This document shows positions 1 through 9,576 of a stretch of 64,000 nucleotides of DNA, in pieces. The stretch's first letter is position 1, and each line of letters starts with the position of its first letter. Source of the DNA: Leptodontidium sp. MPI-SDFR-AT-0119 (lineage: Eukaryota > Ascomycota > Leotiomycetes > Helotiales > Leptodontidiaceae). The notes beneath the pieces were generated by a model. The model was not told the origin of the DNA. It ran no database searches and saw nothing but the letters and a program-made list of their open reading frames with translations. Made by a program: the position numbers and the translations under genes. The stretch lies in assembly GCA_020726505.1 (NCBI GenBank), contig JAHLEZ010000017.1, positions 744,001 through 808,000 on the forward strand, given 5' to 3'.

Positions 1-263
1 ACGATGTGCTTATGGTGCGGTATGCGAGTAGGTTTCGGTGTACGGGGGAGTATTTGTTGGTTATGGAGTTGGAGGATTGGGATATGGTGTTTGAGGGGGA
101 GAGGGGATATGAGTCTCTTTGGGCGAGGATCCAGGATGTTAAGAGGAGGGGGTTGCAATTGAGTGATATGTCGGAGGATGGGCGTGGTTATGAGATTGTT
201 GAGCGTTGTGAGAGTGGTGGGATGGAGAAGAGGAGTGCTGCTTCTGTTATCATTCCTCTTTAG
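1..263 (+). CDS. 3' end of an unidentified protein gene (cut by window edge)
   Basis: The frame beginning at base 3 is open from the left edge to a TAG stop at 261-263, giving about 86 residues of a C-terminus rich in acidic, Arg and Gly residues. The in-frame ATG at 6 is probably internal, because the frame is still open at the edge. I recognise no domain. Its start and any upstream exons lie outside the window. It could also be a chance open frame, so confidence is moderate at best. Confidence 0.4.
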   Translation, partial: DVLMVRYASRFRCTGEYLLVMELEDWDMVFEGERGYESLWARIQDVKRRGLQLSDMSEDGRGYEIVERCESGGMEKRSAASVIIPL

Positions 264-561
264 AGCGGAGCGGAGAACATAAAGATATTGATAGAATATA
301 GTATTGTGCTTTGCTGAGACTATGTCATAAAACATGCAAAGGAAGCAGACGACTTTCTCAACTGGCCAAGATGGATATGGCACTAAGAGTCCGAACTCGC
401 ATAGAAAGTATATAGTACCGAAATGGGTGCTCTTTTCGAACCGGATCTTGAAATGCATTTTGAAGTAGCAGCATGATATAGAGGTACTTCTCGTGGAAAT
501 GTGACCTTCTGTGTAAGACTTGAGAACTTGAAGCTTTGTGGACCTTGTGCCGTAGAAAGGA

Positions 562-1341
562 ATGATTTCAAACATATTACTCGGCGAGTTCGGTACTACA
601 CTAGTAGCACTAATGACCTATGGGATCAAGACCACAATCATCGAAATTGACCCAGTCGTCCATGATTTCGCAACAAAATATTTCAATCTTCCTAAGAACT
701 GTAACAAAGTCATCGCCGACGCCGTATTCTACGCTGCGGAAGTAGCTCACTCAAATGAGAAGTACGATTACGTCGTGCACGATGTTTTTACTAGTGGTGC
801 CGAGCCGGTAAATCTCTTCACGTATAAGTTCTTGCAGAATTTAAACTTAATATCGAAACCCGGTGGGGTGATTGCGACTGTAAGTCCCGAAACCTTAGCC
901 CTACAAGTCATATACACATGCTAACTTAACCAGAACTACGCGGGTGACCTCCTCCCTTCCGCACGCATTATTATCCAAACCATCCTTACCGTCTTCCCCA
1001 CCTACCGCATCTACCGCGAATCCGCCCAGCCTATCCCTAAACAAATCGCCTCCGACGGCCGCGATTTCATTAATATAGCTATCTTCTACACGAACGCCGC
1101 CTCAGCCGTGAACTTCCGCGCGCCGATCAAGAAGAACTTCTTAGGTAGTAAAGCCAAACAGGCGTATTTGTTACCGCAGCAAAAGGTGGATTACAGTACT
1201 TTTGAGGTGCAGGAGGGCATTGGGGGACCCTTGAGGCGGAATGATACGGAGAGGTTTAGGGGGTGGCAGGAGAAGAGCACGGGAGGGCACTGCGCTGTTA
1301 TGAGAACGGTTATTTCGGAGAGTATTTGGGAGAATTGGTGA
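562..1341 (+). pseudogene. 5'-truncated spermidine/spermine synthase-like methyltransferase-fold gene
   Basis: Two segments, 562-879 and 934-1341, join across a good intron (GTAAGT donor at 880, CTAAC branch site, CAG acceptor at 931-933) to give about 241 residues. The first segment matches the AdoMet-binding core of fungal spermidine-synthase-family proteins: a stretch like IIEIDPVVHDFATKYF, then a VVHDVFTSG motif, and NYAGDL just after the intron. The usual N-terminal half (in fungi often several membrane helices and a substrate region) is missing: an in-frame TAG lies at 553-555 and no homologous frame is visible upstream. The glycine-rich motif I reads LLGEFGTT where a GLGxG form is expected. 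I therefore call it a decayed or truncated copy. A remote upstream exon joined by an unusual intron is the alternative. Confidence 0.55.
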
Positions 1342-2309
1342 GTGTGTGTGTAAAAGGGTTAGCATAGGGAGGGATAAGTAGAACGGATGAGGATAGATAG
1401 GAGGTAAATGTTAGTTTTGTACGTTAATAGAGAAATTGCCGAGACAAGGGATAATGTATGTATGATATTTATTAAGAGAAGCTAAGTAATTCTTTTATTT
1501 AAGTGTTGCGGTTGTGTATTTTGTTAGGACTGGTCTTTTGCTTTATTTCTGTCCTTAGCCTGCTTGCGGGACTTTATGAGTTCATAGGCTAGTCTCCAAC
1601 AGATCAGTCGCGGAATCTATGGAGATCAAAGAATGCTAGAGAAGATTAATCCATTGAGGATTAATAAACCACGTACTCGGTACAGAAAAATAATATTGAA
1701 GAAGGCTATATCGAACTTGATCCTCACGAGCTATACAAACGATAATAAGTAGTAATTTAAATCAAGAAACATTTCGGCATTGAAACGAGAGTTGTTTGGC
1801 TTTAGAGCCTGGAAATGCTTGCTCGCTAACCTCGTAATAACAGCCCTAAACGAAGTCAGTCAGTTCATATGAGTAACGATTTTAGGACGGAGAGGGGAAT
1901 CTGATGCGACTATGGACTAATAAAAAAGCTTTAACAGTCGAAATATTCCCCACTCCAAGGTATTCCCATTTTCTCGTGTAAGATTTAAAATCCAAAGATA
2001 ATCATATCAATGATAAGTGGTTGAAATGTGATCTAATTTGAAAGCCTCACGAGGGAGGCGAGACCCAGTCCAAACCCGCCCCAAAGCTTAAAATTAGCGA
2101 GCCAATCACAAGGAGTCGAATTCAAATCATCGCCCCATCTCCGCAAGGCTGAGGGACTACATAAGACAAGGCCATGCCATCCTCGAAATATTTCTCAAAC
2201 CAAATCTCATTCCCACAACACCCAAAGAAAAAGACCAAGTGCTCAAAAACTTGCAATCTCTTCAAACTTTCAATTCACCACAACAATCAATTTACTCCCA
2301 TCATCCAAA
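1342..2309. other. Intergenic; upstream region of the cysteine-rich gene
   Basis: No convincing gene is present. The first half is AT-rich. At 1997-2015 three GATA cores lie within 19 bp (two on + and one on -), and a CCAAT box lies near 2101. Both are upstream of the metallothionein-like gene and could be regulatory. Confidence 0.5.
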
Positions 2310-2806
2310 ATGCCTACTCCAAGTACCTGCTGTGGAAAGAGCGGCCAAGGCTGCGTCTGGTAAGACCCCTCGTCCTTTCTCTCTCACGAGAATCAGATTT
2401 CTAATAGAATTTGCAGTGCATCCCAAGCCAAGTGCTCATGCGGCGAGAAGTCTGCTCTCCAATGTAGCTGTGAAAAAGCCAGTTCCGAGAACGAAGTTAC
2501 AGGACCCCGCTGCTCGTGCCGTAAGTTCAAATCCTCCTGATAACACCAATATACAATTCTAACACAAGACTTAGGCGCTCGTCCTGCTGGATCTTGCACA
2601 TGCGATCGCGCTTCGACTGAGAATACTACTCCAAGTGGTTCCCTCTGCTCCTGTGGTTCTAGACCTGCTGGTGAGTGACGACAAGTCCTAGGCAGACATC
2701 ATGATTATAACTCAATACTGACACTTTCGCAGATGCCTGTACCTGCGAGAAGGCTTCAGACGGCGGTCTCCTTCCCACCGAGACAGACTTCACAACTTCC
2801 CACTAG
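2310..2806 (+). CDS. Cysteine-rich metallothionein-like protein
   Basis: Four short exons (2310-2359, 2417-2520, 2575-2670, 2733-2806) separated by three 54-62 bp GT-AG introns encode 107 residues with 16 cysteines. After an N-terminal CC pair, the cysteines come as seven CxC pairs (CVC, CSC, CSC, CSC, CTC, CSC, CTC), the spacing expected of a thiolate metal cluster. Three near-repeats of about 25 residues of the type Cys-x-Cys-(Glu/Asp)-(Lys/Arg)-Ala-Ser are visible, each roughly one exon long, so the gene probably grew by exon or repeat duplication. It has no signal peptide, so the protein is likely cytosolic. Similar fungal proteins are catalogued as a domain of unknown function (from memory DUF7871). 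Copper or zinc binding is inferred from composition. The ATG at 2310 has an AAAATG context, and all exon phases fit. Confidence 0.8.
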
Positions 2807-2869
2807 ATATATCACCGACTCAGCCCTGGGTAAATATTCAATGTCATCATTTCTCTTGAACGTGGGATA

Positions 2870-3559
2870 ATGGGTACACACACGGCTAAGGATTTCTGGG
2901 CGGCGTTAGGGGGGATTTTTACGGTGTTTTTCACTCCACCGTGTATATCTCTGGAGTCGCTGCGGCATGACAATTGGAGGGTACATTTTACGGTCAGGAA
3001 TGTCTCGTTCGGCTTTTTCTGGGCCACGGCGTTCTTTATTGCTACGGATAATGGAGTTTGGTCGAGGTTATGGGAATATTTACTTGTCGACGTACACACT
3101 TTCTGCGATTGTGCACCCTGGACTTGTGATCGGATATGGTGGATTATCGCGGCTGTTGTTGCTATTGTTGTCTCTGGCTGGGGTCTCAACTACATATACG
3201 CAAAGCGGTTGAATAACCTCGAACGCATCCGCAAGATCGTAGCCTGCACAACATCCTACCTCCAATCAGCATACCAAATCAAAACAATCGCACAACTTGT
3301 TGACATCATCCCGGTATTCATAAAACAGCTCAGCATGAACTATTTCCTTTACCGGACGAGGGACGATGATGGAGAAATCATGATTATCGGCACGCCAGAA
3401 GAGAAACCCGAGAGCAACAAGAGACCCAAACTTAAATTCGGCGTGCCGAGATCTATCAGGATCAAGCAGAAGCAGGCTATTGAGTCTGCGCAGGCGGTAG
3501 TCGCTAATAAGTCGAATGGCTCTATTAGAAAGGCTTCTGGATCGATGAAGGAGAGATAG
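2870..3559 (+). CDS. Hypothetical multi-pass membrane protein
   Basis: A single exon of 229 residues. Three hydrophobic stretches are visible, at about residues 8-25, 45-62 and 91-109, followed by a region rich in aliphatic residues and a basic C-terminal tail (Lys/Arg/Ser-rich, residues 180-229). An in-frame TAA lies at about 2832-2834, so the first usable start is 2870. That places the start codon only 63 bp after the stop of the cysteine-rich gene on the same strand. I do not recognise the family. The long open frame and ordered hydrophobic pattern argue that it is real. Confidence 0.6.
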   Translation: MGTHTAKDFWAALGGIFTVFFTPPCISLESLRHDNWRVHFTVRNVSFGFFWATAFFIATDNGVWSRLWEYLLVDVHTFCDCAPWTCDRIWWIIAAVVAIVVSGWGLNYIYAKRLNNLERIRKIVACTTSYLQSAYQIKTIAQLVDIIPVFIKQLSMNYFLYRTRDDDGEIMIIGTPEEKPESNKRPKLKFGVPRSIRIKQKQAIESAQAVVANKSNGSIRKASGSMKER

Positions 3560-3867
3560 GGTATCAGTAGTGGGTGGGTGGTATTGTGTTGGTTGTGTAT
3601 TTTGTACTCCTCTTGAATTAAAGGAATTGTGGATGGTTTGTTTAGTGTACTATAAGATATGGAGTTCTTCCTGTGTTTCATCCCAGCCTTTGTCGATACG
3701 AACCAGGATGAATGCAAATTAACTCCTTCCAACCAAAATGAAGCCAATAGTTATAACTCCATCCCACCTAGCTACCAGATGGGGCAAGGTTTAAACGCCA
3801 TTCAAAATCTCAGCAGTTACCAATCTCTCACGATAACTTCCCGAAGAAATCTACCTCCAGTTTATCT

Positions 3868-4470
3868 CTACCTCAAAGCAGCCCAAAGCCCCAAAGCCCC
3901 ACTCCCAGCCAACATCACCCCCCTCCCCAAATTCAACACCCCCCACCAATCAACAAGTTGATGCGCACTCATCTCCTCATCCCTCTGCGCATCCAACTTC
4001 AAATCCAAATCCAAATCCAAATCCAAATCCTCCTCCCTCAACTCCATCACCCTCGCACTCTCCACCTTCCTCAATAACCTTTTATTAGTACCCATCAACA
4101 CCGCAAACGTATACGGCACGATTCCCACCCCCAACACCCCCGCAAGAGCATACATCCAAACCCTCCCCTTCGCACTCCCACTGCCACTCAAAATCCCACC
4201 AAACACCCTCGGTTTAACATGTGCTTTCCACGCCAAATAGAAGAACGCCATACTCGACAGGAAGGAGATCGGCGGGCCGGTCTTCTTGCCTACGGCGTAC
4301 ATATGGCTCCATTGTTGGAGGAGGAGGGTTGGTGGGGATTCGAGGAGGCGCGGAACGGTGGTTAGGCTTGTGGAGAGGGTGGAGCCGGCGAGGATGAGGG
4401 AGGTTGTTATTCCTAGGGTTTGGGCGAGGCGGATTGGGAGGGGGAGGGGAATGGAGGTTTCTGCGGGCAT
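3868..4470 (-). CDS. DUF1772 (anthrone-oxygenase-like) integral membrane protein
   Basis: A single exon of 200 residues from the ATG at 4470. The frame extends 44 codons further upstream, but the MPAETS start fits the family better. Hydrophobic helices lie near residues 14-33, 64-80, 100-122 and 180-198. The closing block VDWWGVLNLGRGVML is typical of the C-terminus of DUF1772 proteins. Some members, such as HypC and AflX-type proteins, oxidise anthrones in polyketide pathways; most have no known role. No polyketide synthase is nearby, so a metabolic role cannot be assigned. A hexanucleotide repeat near residues 147-156 encodes an Asp-Leu run. Confidence 0.75.
   Translation of the reverse strand: MPAETSIPLPLPIRLAQTLGITTSLILAGSTLSTSLTTVPRLLESPPTLLLQQWSHMYAVGKKTGPPISFLSSMAFFYLAWKAHVKPRVFGGILSGSGSAKGRVWMYALAGVLGVGIVPYTFAVLMGTNKRLLRKVESARVMELREEDLDLDLDLDLKLDAQRDEEMSAHQLVDWWGVLNLGRGVMLAGSGALGLWAALR
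4001..4030 (+). repeat. AAATCC hexanucleotide repeat, five perfect units, inside the DUF1772 gene
   Basis: Five exact tandem copies of AAATCC on the + strand read on the - strand as alternating Asp-Leu codons (five DL pairs). The length is a multiple of six, so unit gain or loss keeps the frame. Confidence 0.95.
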
Positions 4471-4896
4471 GGTGTGCTGGGTGGTTGTGTATATGTTGCG
4501 TGTGTATGTATGTGTTGGTGTGAGGTTGTTGAAGGTCGGAGCTGTCCTGAAGCTCAAATTACCCCACATCACCCCGCGTTTTGAAGTGAACAGGGGCATC
4601 ACGTGTCAAAGACTTTGTTTACTTTCTAGGATCAGGTTTTAGAGCTCAAGAAGCTGGCAATTCGAGGGTAGTCGAGTAGGAAGCTCCAGAGAAGTTTAAC
4701 TGCGCAAGTTGGCAATATAATAGAAGCTTGTTGTCCAAGCTTGCAGTGAAGAAATTAGTCAACAAGACGAGAGACTTTCTCTTTTCAAAAGATATCAGAC
4801 CGACGAAAATTCCCAACAGAAAAAATGGCGATTGTTACTGTCTGTCTCTCTGAATAATAGAGAAAGCTGACAAGCGCCAGCGCTTTACCCCCAATG
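4471..4896. other. Intergenic; upstream of the DUF1772 gene
   Basis: Upstream of the DUF1772 gene and downstream of the mannosyltransferase stop. I see no further gene or clear regulatory motif. Confidence 0.5.
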
Positions 4897-6362
4897 TCAC
4901 TCATCACCCAAAATCTCATAGCCATGGTACCCATCCCCGCCATATGCCTTCTCTCCAGCCATAGTCCACCCTTCCTTCTTCTTCAGCCAATCACCACCCA
5001 GAAACTGCCTAATACATGTATCTGAAGGTTTCTTCTGCGGGCTCTCCAGTGGAACTAGCTTGTAGAAATTCTCATCCATCCTCGTCGGTTCACAACTACA
5101 TTTGCCTTCTCGGTGAGGAGGGCAATGATGATTGATATCATGCTGATATCCAATATCTCTGAAAAACCACACCTCACTCTTCGGTAAGAACATTGCAACA
5201 CTGAGGGTATGGACTGGGGCATCGCCGAAACGCTCGTAGTAGAAACCACCTGCTTTGTCGAGCCAATTGAAATATGCTTCGTTCGCTTCACCTCGCCAGA
5301 AATTCAAGGAACCGATTTCGAAATTGGAGAAGAACTGGCAATTGTTGTATTCGCCACCATTTTCGGGGTCAAGAAGCCAGGCAAGGTCAGCATTAGGGTG
5401 GATGAGATCAGCATGCGCAGATGCGAAAGCTCGAGTGCGTGACCAAAGTGAAGGAAAGGAGCGGGCATCGTCGAGGATGTTCATGTTGAAGCCGTATTTG
5501 AGGTTGTTGTCACGCATGAAGCGGAAGACATCGTAGTCTATATCGCAAAAATAGTGAACCTACAATTTTCAGCGTTTTTAGAGTGGTTGAACATGATGTG
5601 ACTTACATCTGGCTCAACTCTCCAGTACCAATCGTAGTTCTTCAGAAAGGGGTGCTTATAGAAAAAACCGCTGTTCCACCGACACATATGGTGGTAGCTA
5701 ACCATCCATCCTTTACCGACACCAATAGTTCCGAGGTATTCGAGACTATTCATGAATCTGCTCTCGTCGATCCAACTTGGAAGAGACCAGTGTTCTTTCG
5801 GGACGACTTCGTAGTAGCATTTTGCCGAAGTCAAATTCCTCGTCGCTGCTTTGAACTCTTCGGTAAAAGGCTCATCGTTGAAGAATATCCACGGGTACTT
5901 CCAAACGTCAGTATGTTCATTATTTTTCTCTCAACTGTCACCCACCTGATATTTTCCGTTCCATCTGTACTCCAACTGTTGCATGCTATGCATCATTCCC
6001 CTGAGCTCCGAATTCCTCACAAGACTAATCAACGCCGCCCTGGGCCTTCTGCCAACGATTGAAAAATGCGGCAGATGCGCCTTCGATACAGCATATCTAT
6101 TGTTCGAGTTTTCTTCAAGCCACCGTACGGGATCCGGTCGGTTCTTCTCGGAAGGACGGAGTGCAGGACGGATCGGTGTGTATCTCGTAAGCTCATGAAT
6201 ATCTGGAGTAGTAGATCGACTTTCTGGTATGAAGGCAAACAGCAGCAATGCCAACACCATACATAGAAGTATGGGATACGTTCGACGAGAGGGAAAGCTG
6301 CGGATCCACAAGTCAACTTTACCGAAGTCTGCGGGACAACATGGCTCACTGTTGACGAACAA
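4897..6362 (-). CDS. Alpha-1,2-mannosyltransferase, KRE2/MNT1/KTR family (GT15)
   Basis: Three exons (6362-5946, 5897-5607, 5559-4897) with 47-48 bp introns encode 456 residues. The N-terminus has a short basic tail and one hydrophobic segment (about residues 30-46), a type II signal anchor typical of Golgi glycosyltransferases. The GT15 blocks follow in order: YPWIFFNDEPF just after intron 1, RWNSGFFY, then YWRVEPDV across intron 2 followed by FCDIDYDVFRFM, and NNCQFFSNFEIG holding the conserved Glu at about residue 317. These enzymes add mannose from GDP-mannose to O- and N-linked glycans of secreted and wall proteins. The length agrees with the family (about 400-460). The in-frame ATG at 6362 gives a sensible anchor. 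Which KTR paralogue it is cannot be decided here. Confidence 0.93.
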
Positions 6363-8142
6363 ATCCAGCTCCTGGTATCGAAAACCTCCAGCCTCCTCTA
6401 AAAGACGCCCTCCATGTCTTTGGCGGAGTCTTCCAGAATGATGTCGAGTCTGTACTGGCTGATCTGTTTGATGATGGTATGGACCGGAAAGACCAGTTAC
6501 TGTTGGTTGACGCGGAGCGAATTGGTGTGTATGGAAGCGAGCGACTGCTGAAGGAACGAAATCCTCGATCAGGCATGTTTGGAGTGTTCATGGTTCTTTT
6601 GATGAGGTGTGACATTTAGGAATTCTGCCTGGCTTTGAATCATGCGATTGGCAGGTACGGAATTCATTTCTCGTTGCCGCCTAGAAAGGAAGGTACGACT
6701 CTTGTCTTCCTCGACACTTGACAAATTCTGTACTTATAAGCGACATCAGCTTCCAAGATATCCTATTACAGTTAAAACAAGGAAATAAAAGGGCACTGTA
6801 GACTTCGATATTCGTCTTAGTCACAGACATATTCAAAGGCGGGGAGAGAATTCGCCATGACGGGTAGTCGATTAGCCACCAACATGTTTCAAGGATCGTT
6901 CGCCTGCACGAATCAGCAGGATACCGGGCATGGAAAAAGTCTCCGAGTCTTACTAGATAAATTCTGTCTGGTGGCGTACGTCCTGCTGCCAGAGATTCTG
7001 ATTCCAAATGCCCAATCGGGACTCATCCATCGCTGCAACACTTTAAACTCCCCAGTCCAAACAATCCCAAAGAACCCCGGTTCAGAAGTCAGCAACGCGC
7101 CTGATATTAATGTCTCAACTGTAATCGGAGAATGGGAGAAATCACACGTTGCTGGTAACACAAGGCTGACAACTTACTCTAAATAGGAAGATACCAGACG
7201 TCAGCCTTACGTTTATACGTATACGACGCTTTCGCATTTCGGTTTGAGAGGCTTCCAAACTTCACTGCTGATTCTTATGTGTCATAAAATCTTCTGGATC
7301 ATTCAGTTTGGAATGTTGATGATGCATTTGCTTTGCTGCTCAAAAAGACAGCTGCTTCATTCGTTCTGAGGTCTTCACTTGCGTGAGACTCGGTGTCAGC
7401 ACTCACGAGGCATTCGTAGACCTCCTCGAACTATGCAACTGGCTTGGATTGTGCCTTACATATCTCAGTACTGTGTACAGTGCTCCATTCAGTTGACGTT
7501 TTAGGGGAAATGGCATAGTTGAGCATAATGCCCCTCGGCAGCCACACGATTTCCGATGCTTTAGGGACACAAATGGCATTTCGGTTTACATTTTGAACTT
7601 TGGTTGTGTGTACTTACTTCACTTATGTTTGTTCTGTCGCAACTTTCTCTGGATTATGCCTTGAGGGGCAAATCAACGTCAGAGTTTCATTCGCAGTATA
7701 CCTCGTTATCCTTCATCCAATTACTCCCCCTCCTCTCTGATGTACTGTCCAGCGATTACTCTCGTCTCCAGATTTCAGGTGAATTCTTACGTTTCTACAA
7801 CATAAATGTCCTCTGTAGCAAAAAGAATGGAGAGTAAGAGTGTCTCGGTTTCCTCGAAACCAACAAGTGACAGTAACATCTGGTGACTAAATGCTAGCAA
7901 TACTGGTAACGAAAGACGCACTTCCAATTCTGGCCTTACGAGCTTCGAGGGGCGCAATAGCTATCCATCAGATCCCGAATATCGCTCAGTTTTCCAAGAA
8001 TCGAAAGTATATAAACACGCAACGTTTTCCACTTTCTCGAATCCATCCTCATCACTCAATTACACATTCCATCCAACTTCACACTACCTCAAACACCTCA
8101 ACAGCCTTCCAAAGCCACGAAGAACCCCAACAAACCTCCAAA
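6363..8142. other. Intergenic; divergent upstream regions of the GT15 and secreted-protein genes
   Basis: About 1.8 kb with only short, non-conserved frames. The right end carries the TATA box of the secreted-protein gene. Nothing else recognisable. Confidence 0.5.
8008..8015 (+). promoter_or_regulatory. TATA box of the secreted cysteine-rich protein gene
   Basis: TATATAAA lies 128 bp before the ATG at 8143, followed by a CA/CT-rich leader, the usual layout of a strongly regulated fungal secretome gene. Function is inferred from position. Confidence 0.55.
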
Positions 8143-8636
8143 ATGGTCGCCATTCAATCCATCCTCTCCATCCTCGCCATGACCGCAATAGCCAACGCAC
8201 TTCAATCCGAGCTCGTCGCACGCGGCGAGGTCGTTTCCAACTACCGCTTCTTCAACGGCAAAGGCTGCAACTTCGCCGAGTCGCCCTCAAGGAGACTGTC
8301 ACTGTTCTCCGTCCCCAGGCCGGCGACCCTCCGCTCTCACAAGACCAGAGACAGGTCGGCATCTGCTACCCCGAGGCGAACTTTGGTTCTGTCGCGATCT
8401 TGAGTGTCAGCGTGGCTGGTTGCCGATGTAAGTCACTTCCCAGGTGCATGAATTGCTGAGCAGATGACTTGAAGATACAGAGAGCTCTTGCTAATACCAA
8501 GGTTGTGATAGGGGAGCAACACACCGCCGGCTGCACAGGCAAGCCAATCGTCACCAAGAGCAGCAGTAACCCACAATGCCTCAACGTCAACGGCACAGCT
8601 CCACAGAACTTCTACAAGTTCACCTGCGGAAACTAG
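8143..8636 (+). pseudogene. Small secreted cysteine-rich protein gene with an apparent one-base frameshift
   Basis: The ATG at 8143 (AAAATGG context) opens a signal peptide of about 20 residues rich in Ile/Leu/Ala and a short propeptide-like stretch. The frame then runs into unrelated sequence and stops at 8403. From about 8277 a different frame carries the expected continuation through a GTAAGT intron (8428-8511) to a TAG at 8634-8636. Allowing one missing base near 8277-8282, the product would be about 136 residues with six cysteines, a typical small secreted protein of plant-associated fungi. No GT-AG intron can explain the frame change. It is either a real inactivating deletion or a sequence error. 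No functional family is recognised. Confidence 0.6.
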
Positions 8637-9576
8637 ATGACATGGTATTCTTGACATGAACCGCATTGGGCTAGAAAAGAGACCGGCGACGGACAAAACT
8701 TTGCTTTCCCGTTATTTTTCTTCTCTATATTTGCTCTTTGGGGGCAGGGGTGAGCTTGGTGTGGTTTGATGTTGTGACAGTGTTGTGTAGCAACTTGACG
8801 GAGGAAGTTGCAGCCATTCGTTTGAAACAAAATCTGATAGGATAGATAGAAATTCAACATTTTTATATCCTAAATTTCGGTTAACACTACCATGATTCGC
8901 TGTCTAGCAAAGAGCCACTTATGACATGTAATTTAATGGTGAAGTGTATGTATATCTCGGACGCAAGGATAATTTTCGCTTAGCTTGTGTACTTGCCTCA
9001 TCCTCGAGTATAATTTTATGAAAAGTGCAGAAATGCATGGCCGTGCTGTCACCTAGGTGGCACCTACTCAGGCGTCGCAACTTGAGAGTAGACCAGAGTC
9101 ACGAGACCACCAAGTAGGCAAGAACATGCCCTTCCCCAAACTGATATACTAGAAACATATAGCACAACCCACCGTCACAATCACTCCGGTGCAGCATGAA
9201 GCTTACTGAACAAAGCAACTTCAAATCATCCATGCATTCGCAAAGGTCTCGCAACTCGATTTTGATTACAAGAACATAGGCCTACACAACACAAGACACG
9301 CTCCCTCCCTCTTTGCCCCCAGAGCAAACCCCAACGCCACCTGTCCCGACCCTTGCCCCCCAACTCGACAGCATATGTATCATCCTTCCCTTTCACAAAA
9401 ACACAATGTTATTGTACCCTACCTAGCTAGCCTAGCCTGAACGCCATCGCAAATTTGTTCAATCGACATTGCAAACCAAGTAAACCAACCAAAGTCGAAG
9501 CAAGCTAGCAAGCAAGCAGATTTTTGGATGCAGATCTGAAACAACCAGATGAACCCAGCCTGTCTGTATCCCATTT
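8637..9576. other. Intergenic between convergent genes
   Basis: This is the 3' side of both the secreted-protein gene and HIR1. It holds a 10 bp palindrome (CACCTAGGTG, 9050-9059) and CTAGC-rich low-complexity sequence near 9420-9515. No gene seen. Confidence 0.5.

Noticed and set aside
5583..6062. 159-codon plus-strand frame
   Set aside because: It is antisense to the conserved GT15 exons and crosses their introns; a shadow frame.
6681..7186. Overlapping open frames on both strands between the mannosyltransferase and secreted-protein genes
   Set aside because: No frame has conserved-looking sequence, sensible splice sites or a codon pattern like the neighbours.
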